Shown: one piece after another, positions 47,700-57,156 of the stretch | Numbering within the stretch: the first letter of the stretch is position 1 | Layout: every line of letters starts with the position of its first letter | Assembly: GCA_002363385.1 (NCBI GenBank) | Contig: DEVL01000004.1 | Location: forward strand, 425,179-489,178 | DNA length: 64,000 nucleotides | Direction: 5' to 3' | Origin: Stenotrophomonas maltophilia | GTDB taxonomy: Bacteria > Pseudomonadota > Gammaproteobacteria > Xanthomonadales > Xanthomonadaceae | Notes under the pieces: model-generated | Seen by the model: only the letters and a program-made list of their open reading frames with translations | Told to the model about the DNA's origin: nothing | Databases searched by the model: none | Position numbers and translations under genes: made by a program

Positions 47700-48956
47700 A
47701 TGCGGCCCCCTTTGAATCGGTGGTCGCTGTGCCGCCTGTTGTTCGTGCTGTCGCTGCTTGCGATGGCCAGCCTGCCCGTTGGGGCGCTGGCCGCGCAGGA
47801 TGCCGCGCCGGTCACTGCCGCCCCGTCACCCACGGCCGAGGCACCGCGCATCGGCGTGGTCACCATGCAGCCGGGCGAGATCTTCTTCGAGCGCTTCGGG
47901 CATGACGCACTGGTCGTGGTTGATCCGGTCACCGGCGACGCCACCTCCTACAACTTCGGTTACTTCGACCCGAGCGAGTCCGATTTCATCGACAACTTCG
48001 TGCGCGGCGACATGATGTATTACCTGGTCGCGCTGCCGCTCGGACAGGACCTGTCCTACTACCAGGAGAGCGGCCGCGGCGCGAGCGTGCAGTGGCTGGA
48101 CCTGACGCCCGCGCAGGCGCGCACCCTGGCCGAGTCGCTGGCCGAGCGCGCCAAGCCGGAAAATGCGCGTTACCACTACGATTACTACACTGCCAACTGC
48201 GCCACCATGGTCCGCGATGCGATCGATGGCGCGCTCGGCGGCGGGCTGCATTCGCAGCTGTCCGGCCGCTCGCGGGGCAACACCTACCGCAGCGAATCGG
48301 TGCGTCTGGCCTCGCCGTCGCCGTGGATGTGGCTGGGCTTCGATATCGGCCTGGGCCCGTTCGCCGATCAGCCGCTGTCACGCTGGCAGGAAGCCTTCGT
48401 GCCGATGCGCCTGGCCGATGCGCTGCGCCAGGTGCGCAACAGTGAAGGCCGCCCGCTGGTGCAGGCCGAGCAGGAACTGCTGCCCCACCGGATCGCAGCG
48501 GAACCGACCGAGTCTCCCCGCCGCTGGTGGCCGTGGCTGCTGTGCGGCCTGGTCGTCGCCGCCGGTGTGGTTGCACTGCGTCGCCGGCGCCGCCTGCTCG
48601 GCGGCCTGGCGCTGCCGTTCTGGCTGTTCTGCGGGATCGGTGGCGCGCTGCTGACCTACCTGTGGGGCTTCAGTGCGCACCAGGCCGCCTGGGCCAACCG
48701 CAACCTGCTGCAGCTCTCGCCGCTGTGCCTGCTGCTCCTGCCCGGCGCGATCACGCTGCTGCGTGGCCGCCTGCCACGCGCGTGGTTCGGCGTGGTGTTG
48801 TGGGCGGTGGCCGGGCTGTCACTGCTCGGCCTTGTCCTGCATTGGCTCACGCTGCAGGCGCAGTACAACCTGCAGTGGATCGTGCTGCTGCTGCCGATCC
48901 ATGTCGCGCTGGCGTGGGTGCTGGCCCGCCGTGACCTGCCCGTCACGGGCCGCTGA
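47700..48956 (+). CDS. DUF4105 membrane protein
   Basis: A 418-residue protein. A signal/anchor helix (LLFVLSLLAMASLPVGALAA) is followed by a periplasmic DUF4105 domain at about 45-270: ERFGHDALVVVD, YNFGYFDPSESDF and YDYYTANCATMVRDAID, with a Cys/His arrangement suggestive of a papain-like fold. The C-terminal third has four or five transmembrane helices. The family is related to the N-terminal half of Lnb of Bifidobacterium; its bacterial role is unknown. ATG 47700 is preferred to a TTG overlapping the corC stop. Confidence 0.85.
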   Translation: MRPPLNRWSLCRLLFVLSLLAMASLPVGALAAQDAAPVTAAPSPTAEAPRIGVVTMQPGEIFFERFGHDALVVVDPVTGDATSYNFGYFDPSESDFIDNFVRGDMMYYLVALPLGQDLSYYQESGRGASVQWLDLTPAQARTLAESLAERAKPENARYHYDYYTANCATMVRDAIDGALGGGLHSQLSGRSRGNTYRSESVRLASPSPWMWLGFDIGLGPFADQPLSRWQEAFVPMRLADALRQVRNSEGRPLVQAEQELLPHRIAAEPTESPRRWWPWLLCGLVVAAGVVALRRRRRLLGGLALPFWLFCGIGGALLTYLWGFSAHQAAWANRNLLQLSPLCLLLLPGAITLLRGRLPRAWFGVVLWAVAGLSLLGLVLHWLTLQAQYNLQWIVLLLPIHVALAWVLARRDLPVTGR

Positions 48957-48962
48957 CGCACG

Positions 48963-49970
48963 ATGCCCGCCATGGAAACCGTCACACCCGAAAATCCCGC
49001 CTGCGTCATCAACTGCGTTCACTACGATGACCAGGGCAAGCGCCACGACATCAGCCTGGATGCGATCAGCGATGTGATCGCCAGCGACAACGGCTTCGTC
49101 TGGGTGGGCCTCTACGAGCCCCAGGACAGCGTGCTGCTGAAGCTGCAGGAAGAATTCGGCCTGCATTCACTGGCCATCGAAGACGCACGCAACGCCCATC
49201 AACGGCCCAAGGTGGAGGCGTACGGCAACTCGCTGTTCGTGGTGGTGACCACCGCGCAGATGGTGGACGAGCGCATCCAGTACGGCGAGACACACGCCTT
49301 CCTCGGGCCACGCTTCCTGGTCACGGTGCGCCATGGCGCGTCGCTGTCCTATGCTGCCCCGCGCGCGCGCGTGGAGCGCGAGCCGGAGCTGCTGCGCACG
49401 ATGGGGCCGTCGTACTGCCTGTATGCGGTGCTGGATTTCGTGGTCGACAATTACCTGCCGATCACCCAGCGCTACCGCGACACGCTGGAGCTACTGGAGA
49501 AGGACATCTTCTCCGACAACTACAAGCGCCACACCGTGGTGCGGCTGTACGAGCTCAAGCGCGAACTCAACAAGATGCGCATGGCGGTCGCGCCACTGCA
49601 GGACATGCTCTCGCAGATCAAGCGCTACCAGGGCGACCTGGTGCCGGACGAAGTGAAGCTGTACCTGCGCGATGTGCACGACCATGTCGTGCGGATCAGC
49701 GATGTGATCGATACCCTGCGCGAGATGCTGGGCACCGCGCTGAGCGTGAACCTGTCGCTGGTGACCCTGGCCCAAGGCGAAACGGTGAAGCGCCTGGGTG
49801 CCTGGGCGGCACTGTTGGCCGCCCCGACCTTGATCACCAGCTGGTACGGCATGAACTTCACCCACATGCCCGAGCTGGACAAGCCGTGGGCTTACCCGGC
49901 GATGATCATCGGCGTGGGTGCGGTGTGCGTGGGGCTGTACCGCCTGTTCAAGCGCGCGCGCTGGCTGTAG
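48963..49970 (+). CDS. corA: CorA-family magnesium/cobalt transporter
   Basis: A 335-residue protein with a large cytoplasmic N-terminal domain and two C-terminal transmembrane helices. The selectivity motif YGMNF is intact (SWYGMNFTHMPELD), and the protein ends with a basic tail (LFKRARWL). It should form a pentameric Mg2+ channel in the inner membrane. Its stop converges on the aldehyde dehydrogenase gene. Confidence 0.95.
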   Translation: MPAMETVTPENPACVINCVHYDDQGKRHDISLDAISDVIASDNGFVWVGLYEPQDSVLLKLQEEFGLHSLAIEDARNAHQRPKVEAYGNSLFVVVTTAQMVDERIQYGETHAFLGPRFLVTVRHGASLSYAAPRARVEREPELLRTMGPSYCLYAVLDFVVDNYLPITQRYRDTLELLEKDIFSDNYKRHTVVRLYELKRELNKMRMAVAPLQDMLSQIKRYQGDLVPDEVKLYLRDVHDHVVRISDVIDTLREMLGTALSVNLSLVTLAQGETVKRLGAWAALLAAPTLITSWYGMNFTHMPELDKPWAYPAMIIGVGAVCVGLYRLFKRARWL

Positions 49971-50036
49971 GTAACGCGGCTGCGCAAACCGCGTGCCCCG
50001 GCTCACCATCACCACACCCCCGCGCCCGTCGGCGCG

Positions 50037-50057
50037 CCCCCTTGAACTCCAAGGGGG
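50037..50057. terminator. bidirectional hairpin between corA and the aldehyde dehydrogenase gene
   Basis: A perfect 8-bp stem CCCCCTTG/CAAGGGGG with loop AACTC lies between convergent stops. There is no T-run, so it is a modest terminator. Confidence 0.5.
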
Positions 50058-50075
50058 CTATGGCTCCAGACGCAA

Positions 50076-51440
50076 TCAAGCCACGTAAACAGTCTTGATG
50101 TTCATGAACTCATGGATGCCGTGCTCGGCCAGCTCACGACCGAAACCGGATCTTTTGCTGCCGCCGAACGGAAGCCGGACGTCGCTCTTGACGATGGCGT
50201 TGACGAAGGCGGCACCGCATTCCAGCTGCTGGGCGATCGCCTCACCGCGCGCCGCATCGCTCGTCCACACGCTGCCACCCAGGCCGAAGGTGGTGTCATT
50301 GGCCACGCGCAGCGCTTCGGCGTCATCGCGGACGCGCAGGATCGCGGCGGCTGGGCCGAACAGTTCTTCGTCATAGGCCGGCATGCCGGGCGTCACATTG
50401 TCCAGGATGGTGGCCGGGTAACCCGCGTGCGAGCCGGCCACCGGCTGACCGCCAAGCAGCAGCGTGGCGCCCTTGGCGATGCTGTCCTGCACCTGCTTGT
50501 GCAGCTCGTCGCGCAGGTCCGCGCGCGCCATCGGGGCGAGCGTGGTTTTTTCGTCCTGCGGATCACCGTAGACGCGCTTGCCGGCGGCGGCGACGAACTT
50601 CTCCACGAACGCATCGGCAATCGCATCGACCACGATGAAACGCTTGGCCGCGATGCAGGTCTGGCCGCTGTTGTCGAAGCGCGACTTCACCGCGGCAGCC
50701 ACGGTCTTCTCGAGATCGGCATCGTCCAGCACCACGAAGGCGTCACTGCCGCCCAGTTCCATCACGCACTTCTTGAGCTGGTCACCGGCATTGGCGGCGA
50801 TGGACCGCCCCGCGCGCTCGCTGCCGGTCAGCGTGACCGCCTTGACCCGCTTGTCGCGCAGCACCTCGGCCGCCTGGTCGTTGTCGATATGCAGCACATC
50901 GAACACGCCGTCGGGCAGGCCGCCATCGCGGCACACCGCCAGGATCAGATCGGCGCATTGCGGCACGTTGCTGGCGTGCTTGAGCAGGGCCACGTTGCCG
51001 GCCATGAACGCCGGCGCGAGGAAACGGAACACCTGCCAGATCGGGAAGTTCCACGGCATCACCGCGAACACACAGCCGATCGGCTCATAGCGCACGTAAC
51101 TGCGCTGGGCTTCGGTGTCGATCAGCTGCGGCTTGAGGTAATCGGCCGCATGGTCGGCGTAGAACTCGCAGGCCTCGGCGCATTTCTCGATCTCGCCCAG
51201 TGCCTCCACCTTGAGCTTGCCCATCTCGGTGGTCATCGCGTGCTGGATGTCGTCCTTGCGCTGGCGCAGCTGGCCGGCGATGGCGCGCAGGATGGCCCCG
51301 CGCTCGTGCAGCGAGCGTGCCGCCCAGGCCGGAAACGCCTCGGCGGCAGCGGCCAAGCGCTGCTCGACCTCCTTGGCGGTAAGCAGTTCATGGCGATACG
51401 TGACCTGGCCGGTCGCGGGATTGATGATGTCAGTGGTCAT
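50076..51440 (-). CDS. Sad-like NAD(P)-dependent succinate-semialdehyde dehydrogenase
   Basis: A 454-residue aldehyde dehydrogenase closely resembling E. coli Sad/YneI throughout (MPWNFPIWQVFRFLAP, CVMELGGSDAFVVLDDADLE, SGQTCIAAKRF). The catalytic Glu is in MELGGSD and the catalytic Cys in SGQTC. Coming after potFGHI and puuA, its likely substrate is succinate semialdehyde or gamma-glutamyl-aminobutyraldehyde from putrescine breakdown. It starts 75 bases after the potI stop on the same strand. Confidence 0.9.
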   Translation of the reverse strand: MTTDIINPATGQVTYRHELLTAKEVEQRLAAAAEAFPAWAARSLHERGAILRAIAGQLRQRKDDIQHAMTTEMGKLKVEALGEIEKCAEACEFYADHAADYLKPQLIDTEAQRSYVRYEPIGCVFAVMPWNFPIWQVFRFLAPAFMAGNVALLKHASNVPQCADLILAVCRDGGLPDGVFDVLHIDNDQAAEVLRDKRVKAVTLTGSERAGRSIAANAGDQLKKCVMELGGSDAFVVLDDADLEKTVAAAVKSRFDNSGQTCIAAKRFIVVDAIADAFVEKFVAAAGKRVYGDPQDEKTTLAPMARADLRDELHKQVQDSIAKGATLLLGGQPVAGSHAGYPATILDNVTPGMPAYDEELFGPAAAILRVRDDAEALRVANDTTFGLGGSVWTSDAARGEAIAQQLECGAAFVNAIVKSDVRLPFGGSKRSGFGRELAEHGIHEFMNIKTVYVA

Positions 51441-51515
51441 CGCGGGTCTCCGAAAGTCAGACCCGCAGTGTGCGCCCGGCCACGTGATCCGGATGTTGCC
51501 GGATCGGGATGACGT

Positions 51516-52361
51516 TCAGCCGGGATCCTGCAGCGCCATCTGCATATCGCGCTGGCGGCGTTTCTCGGCGCGGGCGGTGATGTACCAGCCCACCACCGCC
51601 GCGATCGATACCGCCAGCACCATCAAGGTGGCCAGTGCATTGATCTCCGGTTTGATGCCCATCCGCACCGAGGAGAACACCTTCATCGGCAAGGTCGTCG
51701 AGTTCGGGCCGGCCACGAAGCTGGCGATCACCACGTCATCCAGCGACAGCGTGAAGGCCAGCAGCCAGCCAGCCACCAGCGCCGGAGCGATGATCGGCAG
51801 GGTGATCTGGAAGAAGACCTTGAGCCGGCTCGCGCCGAGGTCCATCGCGGCCTCTTCCAGCGAGCGGTCCAGCTCCTGCAGGCGCGAGGACACCACCACC
51901 GTCACGAAGGACAGGGTGAAGGTGACATGCGCGATCCAGATGCTGGTCACACCGCGGCTGGGGAACCCGGGAATGCCGCCCATCGCCACCAGCAGGGTCA
52001 TCAGCGAGAAGCCCAGGATCACTTCGGGCATCACCAGCGGTGCGGTGATCAACGCACCGAACACGGTCTTGCCCGGGAAGCGGCGCATGCGGGTCATCAC
52101 CATCGCCGCCATCGTGCCGAGCACGGTGGCCGCGCAGGCTGTCCAGAAGGCGACCTTGAGGCTGATCCACAGCGCATCCAGGATTTGGCGATTGTTGAAC
52201 AGCTCGCCATACCAGCGCGTGGAGAAGCCCGACCACACCGTGGCCAGCTTGGAGGCGTTGAAGGAGTAGACCATCAACAACAGGATCGGGAGATACAGGA
52301 AGGCGAAGCCCAGCCCGAGCAGGCTCCAGCCCAGCCAGCGGTTGCTGCGCACCATGCTCAT
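51516..52361 (-). CDS. potI: polyamine ABC transporter permease PotI
   Basis: A 281-residue inner-membrane permease with about six transmembrane helices. The binding-protein-dependent permease EAA motif is recognised by EEAAMDLGASRLKVFFQITLP. It pairs with PotH and overlaps its stop by 4 bases. The C-terminus is basic. Confidence 0.94.
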   Translation of the reverse strand: MSMVRSNRWLGWSLLGLGFAFLYLPILLLMVYSFNASKLATVWSGFSTRWYGELFNNRQILDALWISLKVAFWTACAATVLGTMAAMVMTRMRRFPGKTVFGALITAPLVMPEVILGFSLMTLLVAMGGIPGFPSRGVTSIWIAHVTFTLSFVTVVVSSRLQELDRSLEEAAMDLGASRLKVFFQITLPIIAPALVAGWLLAFTLSLDDVVIASFVAGPNSTTLPMKVFSSVRMGIKPEINALATLMVLAVSIAAVVGWYITARAEKRRQRDMQMALQDPG

Positions 52362-53269
52362 GCCAGCTTTCCTTCCAGCTCGCGCTGCTGCATGCGGTTG
52401 AACAGCAGGATCGGCACCAGCAACAGGGCCAGCATCACGATCGCCACCGCCGAGGCCGTGGGCCAGTCACGGTTGTTGAAGAACTCGCCCCACAGCACGC
52501 GACCGATCATCAGCGTGTCCGGCCCGCCGAGCATTTCCGGAATCACGAACTCCCCCACCGCCGGGATCATCACCAGCATGCAGCCGGCGATGATGCCGGT
52601 GCGCGAGAGCGGCAGCGTGATCCGCACGAAGGCCTGCCAGGGCTTGGCACCGAGGTCGTAGGCGGCTTCCAGCAGTCGGTTGTCCAGCTTGACCAGGTTG
52701 GCGTACAGCGGCAGCACCATGAACGGCAGGTAGCAGTAGACGATGCCGATGTAGGCGGCGGTCGGGGTATACAGGATCTGCAGTGGCGCATCGATCAGGC
52801 CGAGCTTGAGCAGCAGCTGGTTGAGCAGGCCGTTGCGGTCCAGGATGCCGATCCAGGCGTATACCCGGATCAGGAACGAGGTCCACGAGGGCAGCACCAC
52901 CAGCATCATCGCCACGTTGCGCGCGGCCGGGCTCATCCGCGAGATCACGTACGCCATCGGGTAGCCGATCAGCAGCGTGAGCAGGGTCGAGATCACCGCG
53001 ATCTTGATCGAGCTGAGGTACGCCAGGATGTACTGGTTGTCGTTGACCAGGGCGGCATAGCTGCCCAGATTGAGCTTGAGCGAGAACGCGCCGTCCACGT
53101 GCTCCAGCAGCCAGGTGTACGGCGGCGAGCCGACCTGGGTGCGCGCGAAGGAGATCATCAGGATGATCACGAACGGCACCGCGAAGAACAACAGCAGCCA
53201 CAGGTACGGCGCGGCGATCACGCCGGCGCGCGTGCCCGGGAGCCAGCGTTTCCAGCCGGTCGCGGTCAT
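52358..53269 (-). CDS. potH: polyamine ABC transporter permease PotH
   Basis: A 303-residue permease with an EAA loop (LEAAYDLGAKPWQAFVRITL) and six helices, the first being PYLWLLLFFAVPFVIILMIS. It overlaps potG and potI by 4 bases each, so stoichiometric translation is likely. Confidence 0.94.
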   Translation of the reverse strand: MTATGWKRWLPGTRAGVIAAPYLWLLLFFAVPFVIILMISFARTQVGSPPYTWLLEHVDGAFSLKLNLGSYAALVNDNQYILAYLSSIKIAVISTLLTLLIGYPMAYVISRMSPAARNVAMMLVVLPSWTSFLIRVYAWIGILDRNGLLNQLLLKLGLIDAPLQILYTPTAAYIGIVYCYLPFMVLPLYANLVKLDNRLLEAAYDLGAKPWQAFVRITLPLSRTGIIAGCMLVMIPAVGEFVIPEMLGGPDTLMIGRVLWGEFFNNRDWPTASAVAIVMLALLLVPILLFNRMQQRELEGKLA

Positions 53270-54399
53270 GAGGTCAGCACCACGCCATCGTTGTCGCGCC
53301 AGTGCACCCAGACGGTGTCACCCCAGGTCAGGCCATCGCTGGCCCAGCGCTGCGAATTGGCGAAGTTGGACAGCACCTTGGCCCCGCTCGGCAGGCGCAC
53401 ATGGAACACCGAGTGGCTGCCGAAGTAGGCGATCTCCTCGATCACGCCCTGCGCCTTGTTGGTGTCCCCGGCCGGCTCGTCCTTGCCGATCATCACCTTC
53501 TCCGGGCGCAGTGCGAACGCCACCGGCTGGCCTTCATAGCCGGTGATGCCGTGGGCAACATAGATCGGCGCGGGGAACAGCGGCGTGCGCACGGTGACGT
53601 ACTCGGGCAGGTCTTCGTCGAGCACGCCGTCGAACAGGTTCACCGAGCCGATGAACTCGGCCACGAACCGGTTGGCCGGCTGCTCATAGATTTCATCCGG
53701 CTTGCCGACCTGCTGGATCCAGCCGGCATCCATCACCGCGATCCGGGTAGCCATGGTCATGGCTTCTTCCTGATCGTGGGTGACCATCACGCAGGTCACC
53801 CCGGTGGTCTCGATGATGTTGACCAGTTCCAGCTGCATCTGCGAGCGCAGCTTCTTGTCCAGCGCGCCCATCGGCTCATCCAGCAGCAGCAGCTTCGGGC
53901 CCTTGGCCAGCGACCGCGCCAGCGCCACGCGCTGCTGCTGGCCACCGGAGAGCTGGTGCGGCTTGCGCTTGGCCAGCTTGGTCAACTGCACCAGCTCCAG
54001 CATTTCGCCGACGCGACGATTGATCGCATCGCGGGCCATGCCGTCCTGCTTCAGGCCGAAGGCAATGTTCTGCTCCACCGTCATGTGCGGGAACAGCGCA
54101 TAGGACTGGAACATCATGTTGATCGGGCGCTGGTACGGGGGCAGCGCGTTGATGCGCTGACCGTCCAGATCGATGGTTCCCTGGGTGGGCGTCTCGAAGC
54201 CGCCCAGGCAACGCAGCAGCGTGGATTTGCCACTGCCCGAGCCCCCCAGCAGCGCAAAGATTTCGCCCTTGCGCACATCCAGGGTGACGTCATCGAGCGC
54301 GACGAAGCCGTCGAACTCCTTGCGCAGCGCGCGGATGGACAGGTAGCCCGGTTCCAGGACCGGTAGCACCGCGCCTTCCGGCTTGGCTTCAAATGGCAT
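53266..54399 (-). CDS. potG: polyamine ABC transporter ATP-binding protein PotG
   Basis: A 377-residue ATPase with Walker A GGSGSGKST, Q-loop MMFQSYALFPHMTVEQN, signature LSGGQQQRVALARS and Walker B LLLLDEPMGALDKKLR. The C-terminal TOBE domain (about 300-375) is typical of polyamine importers. The start at 54399 is preferred over 54468, whose extra residues are Pro-rich. Confidence 0.95.
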   Translation of the reverse strand: MPFEAKPEGAVLPVLEPGYLSIRALRKEFDGFVALDDVTLDVRKGEIFALLGGSGSGKSTLLRCLGGFETPTQGTIDLDGQRINALPPYQRPINMMFQSYALFPHMTVEQNIAFGLKQDGMARDAINRRVGEMLELVQLTKLAKRKPHQLSGGQQQRVALARSLAKGPKLLLLDEPMGALDKKLRSQMQLELVNIIETTGVTCVMVTHDQEEAMTMATRIAVMDAGWIQQVGKPDEIYEQPANRFVAEFIGSVNLFDGVLDEDLPEYVTVRTPLFPAPIYVAHGITGYEGQPVAFALRPEKVMIGKDEPAGDTNKAQGVIEEIAYFGSHSVFHVRLPSGAKVLSNFANSQRWASDGLTWGDTVWVHWRDNDGVVLTS

Positions 54400-54487
54400 G
54401 GTCAGCGGCTCCGGGAGCGGCGGCGGGACGGGGGGAGAATGCCATTTTACCGGTGGTGGCCGCGTCATGTGCTACCCCCTGAAACGA

Positions 54488-54512
54488 CGACGCCGGCACG
54501 AGGCCGGCGTCG
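54488..54512 (-). terminator. intercistronic hairpin between potF and potG
   Basis: A perfect 10-bp stem CGACGCCGGC/GCCGGCGTCG with a five-base loop and a short TCGTTTC tail sits 10 bases after potF. It probably stabilises potF mRNA and lowers expression of the membrane components, as is common in ABC operons. Confidence 0.65.
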
Positions 54513-54521
54513 CAGAGGCGG

Positions 54522-55628
54522 TCAACGCCCGGTTTTCACCTCGGTCCACAGCCGGGTGTAGAGCTTGTCCACCTCGGGCGTGTTGATCGAGTAGGTGAAC
54601 ATCTTCGCCGCCACATCGGCCGGCGGGTAGATGGTCGGGTCGGTGCGGATCGCCTCGTCCACCAGCGGCGTGGCCGTGGTCACCGGGTTGGCGTAGTGGA
54701 TGAAGTTGGTGTTGGCCGCGGCGACCTTCGGCTCCAGCAGGTAATTGATGAAGGCGTAGGCCGCCTCCGGGTGCTTGGCATCCTTGGGGATGGCCAGCAT
54801 GTCGAACCACTGCGGGGCACCTTCGCGCGGGATCGAGTACGCCACGGTCACGCCGTTGGACGCCTCGGCCGCACGGTCACGGGCCTGGATGATGTCACCG
54901 GACCAGCCCACCACCAGGCAGGTACCACCGTTGGCCAGCGAGCCCACGTACTGCGAGGAGTGGAAGTTCTGCACGTACGGGCGGATCGTCTTGAGCAGCG
55001 CGGCGGCCTTCTCCAGCGTGGCCGGGTCCTGGCTGTGCGGATCTTCGCCCAGGTAGTGCAGCGCGATCGGGATCATGTCCGACGGCGTATCCAGGATGGT
55101 GATCCCGCAATCCTTCATCTTGGCGATGTTTTCCGGCTTGAAGATCAGATCCCAGCTGTTGGCGATGTCGGTGCTGCCACCAAAGCGCTGCTTGAGCAGC
55201 TCCACGTTGTAGCCGATGCCGGTGGTGCCGATCATGTACGGCACGCCGTATTCGTTGCCCGGGTCCTGCTGTGCGATGCGCTGCATCACGCTCGGGTCGA
55301 GATTGGCCAGGTTCGGGATTTTGCTCTTGTCCAGCGGCAGGAACACACCGGCCTTGATCTGGCGGCCGAAGAAGTTCAGCGTCGGCACGACCACGTCGTA
55401 GCCGCTGTTGCCGGCCAGCAGTTTGGTCTCCACCATCTCATCGCTGTCGAACACGTCATAGGTCACCTTGGTGCCGGTGGCCTTCTCGAAATTCGGGATG
55501 GTGTCTTCGGCGATGTAGTCGCTGTAGTTGTAGACGTTCAGCACCTTGGCGTCGTCCTGCTTGTCACCGCCGCCACAGGCGGTCAGCACGGATACGGCAA
55601 TGCCGAGGGTGAGGATTCGCAGCTTCAT
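54522..55628 (-). CDS. potF: putrescine/polyamine-binding protein PotF
   Basis: A 368-residue periplasmic binding protein of the PotD/PotF family. Substrate-site stretches include YNYSDYIAEDTIPNFEKATG, GYDVVVPT, MIGTTGIGYN and LVVGWSGDI. The N-terminus (SVLTACGGGDKQ) ends in a lipobox LTAC, so the protein is probably a lipoprotein, whereas E. coli PotF is free in the periplasm. The start at 55628 gives MKLRILT. It lies 130 bases downstream of puuA. Confidence 0.93.
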   Translation of the reverse strand: MKLRILTLGIAVSVLTACGGGDKQDDAKVLNVYNYSDYIAEDTIPNFEKATGTKVTYDVFDSDEMVETKLLAGNSGYDVVVPTLNFFGRQIKAGVFLPLDKSKIPNLANLDPSVMQRIAQQDPGNEYGVPYMIGTTGIGYNVELLKQRFGGSTDIANSWDLIFKPENIAKMKDCGITILDTPSDMIPIALHYLGEDPHSQDPATLEKAAALLKTIRPYVQNFHSSQYVGSLANGGTCLVVGWSGDIIQARDRAAEASNGVTVAYSIPREGAPQWFDMLAIPKDAKHPEAAYAFINYLLEPKVAAANTNFIHYANPVTTATPLVDEAIRTDPTIYPPADVAAKMFTYSINTPEVDKLYTRLWTEVKTGR

Positions 55629-55758
55629 CGGACTCTCCACAGGTCAGGTGCGAGTTGGGGGGAACCGGCCGGACCGGCGCAACGGGTGCCAGCCTACCGG
55701 GCGTGCCCCTATTTTCCCACACACGGCCCTCACGGCCATGCCGGAGGTGCGGCCGGGG

Positions 55759-57156
55759 TCAGACGTTGAGCAGCAGGAACTCGCGCTCCCAGGAGCTGAT
55801 CACCCGGAAGAACGTCTCGTATTCCTTGCGCTTGACCGACACATAGGCGCGGCAGAAGCGCTCGCCCAGCATCTCGCGCAGTTCCGGGCAGCCTTCCAGC
55901 CCGTCCAGCGCCTCACCCAGCGAGCGCGGCAGGTCGTAGCCGAGCTCCTTGGCGCTGCCACTGATCGGCGCGGTCGGGGAGCCCTGCTCGCGGATGCCGA
56001 GCAGCCCGGCAGCCAGGGTCGCGGCGATCGCCAGGTAGGGGTTGGCATCCGAGCCGGCGAACCGGCTTTCCACCCGCATGTTCTCCGGCGTGTCCAGCGG
56101 CACGCGCAGCCCACAGGTACGGTTGTCGAAGCCCCAGTGCACGTTGCTCGGGGAGACCTCGCCGAACATCAGCCGGCGGTAGGAGTTCACGTTCGGCGCG
56201 AAGAACGCCATCGCCGCCGGCACGTATTTCTGCAGGCCGGCCAGGTAATGCCCGAACAACGGGCTGAAGTCCTCACCGCCATGCTCGCCGGTGAACACGT
56301 TGCTGCCGTCGCTGATCCGCAGCAGGCTCTGGTGGATGTGCATGGCGCTGCCCGGCTCGTTCTCCATCGGCTTGGCCAGGAAGGTGGCATAGATCCCGTG
56401 GCGCATCGCCGACTCGCGCATGGTGCGCTTGAACAGGAATACCTGGTCGGCCAGATCCATCGCATTGGCGTGGGTGAAATTGACCTCCAGCTGCGCCGCG
56501 CCGGATTCGTGGATGAGCGTGTCCACGTCCAGCTTCATCGCATCGCAGTAGTCGTACATCAGATCGAGGATGGGATCGAACTCGTTGACCGCATCGATGG
56601 AATAGGACTGACGCGCGGTTTCAGGGCGCCCGGAGCGGCCGGCCGGCGGCAGCAGCGGGAAATCCGGGTCGGTGTTCTTCTGGACCAGGAAGAACTCCAG
56701 TTCCGGTGCCACCACCGGGCGCAGGCCCAGTTCGGCATAGGCATTGAGGACGCGCCGCAGCACATTGCGCGGGGCCAGCTCATGTGGCTCGCCGGTTTTG
56801 GTGAAACAGTCATGGATGACCTGCGCGGTCGGATCGGTCGCCCAGGGCACCATGCGGACGGTGTCGGCATCCGGGCGCAGGATCATGTCCGAGTCCGACG
56901 GTGAGGTCAGCTCGTAGTAATCGTCCGGGAACTCGCCAGTGACCGTGGTGGCGAATATCCCCTCCGGCAGGCGCGTGCCGTAATCGTGCGAGAACTTGTC
57001 GGCGGGAATGATCTTGCCGCGCGCGTTGCCGGTGATGTCCGGCACCAGGCACTCCACCTCGGTGATGCGCCGGTCCTTGAGCCAGCGCAGCAGCGTGCTC
57101 TCCTGCGGAACAGGCTTGGGGGCGGCGGCTTTGCGCGAACGCGTTCGGGTGGTCAT
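55759..57156 (-). CDS. puuA: glutamine-synthetase-family gamma-glutamylputrescine synthetase
   Basis: A 465-residue GS-fold enzyme expected to ligate glutamate to putrescine with ATP. GS motifs are clear: APELEFFLVQ, GAAQLEVNF, GSAMHIHQSL, and NRTCGLRVPLDTPENMRVESR. It lacks the glutamine synthetase adenylylation-type tail and belongs to the PuuA-like group, not GlnA. The context of potFGHI, puuB and a Sad-like dehydrogenase supports putrescine. The start at 57156 overlaps the stop of the puuD remnant (ATGA). Confidence 0.9.
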   Translation of the reverse strand: MTTRTRSRKAAAPKPVPQESTLLRWLKDRRITEVECLVPDITGNARGKIIPADKFSHDYGTRLPEGIFATTVTGEFPDDYYELTSPSDSDMILRPDADTVRMVPWATDPTAQVIHDCFTKTGEPHELAPRNVLRRVLNAYAELGLRPVVAPELEFFLVQKNTDPDFPLLPPAGRSGRPETARQSYSIDAVNEFDPILDLMYDYCDAMKLDVDTLIHESGAAQLEVNFTHANAMDLADQVFLFKRTMRESAMRHGIYATFLAKPMENEPGSAMHIHQSLLRISDGSNVFTGEHGGEDFSPLFGHYLAGLQKYVPAAMAFFAPNVNSYRRLMFGEVSPSNVHWGFDNRTCGLRVPLDTPENMRVESRFAGSDANPYLAIAATLAAGLLGIREQGSPTAPISGSAKELGYDLPRSLGEALDGLEGCPELREMLGERFCRAYVSVKRKEYETFFRVISSWEREFLLLNV

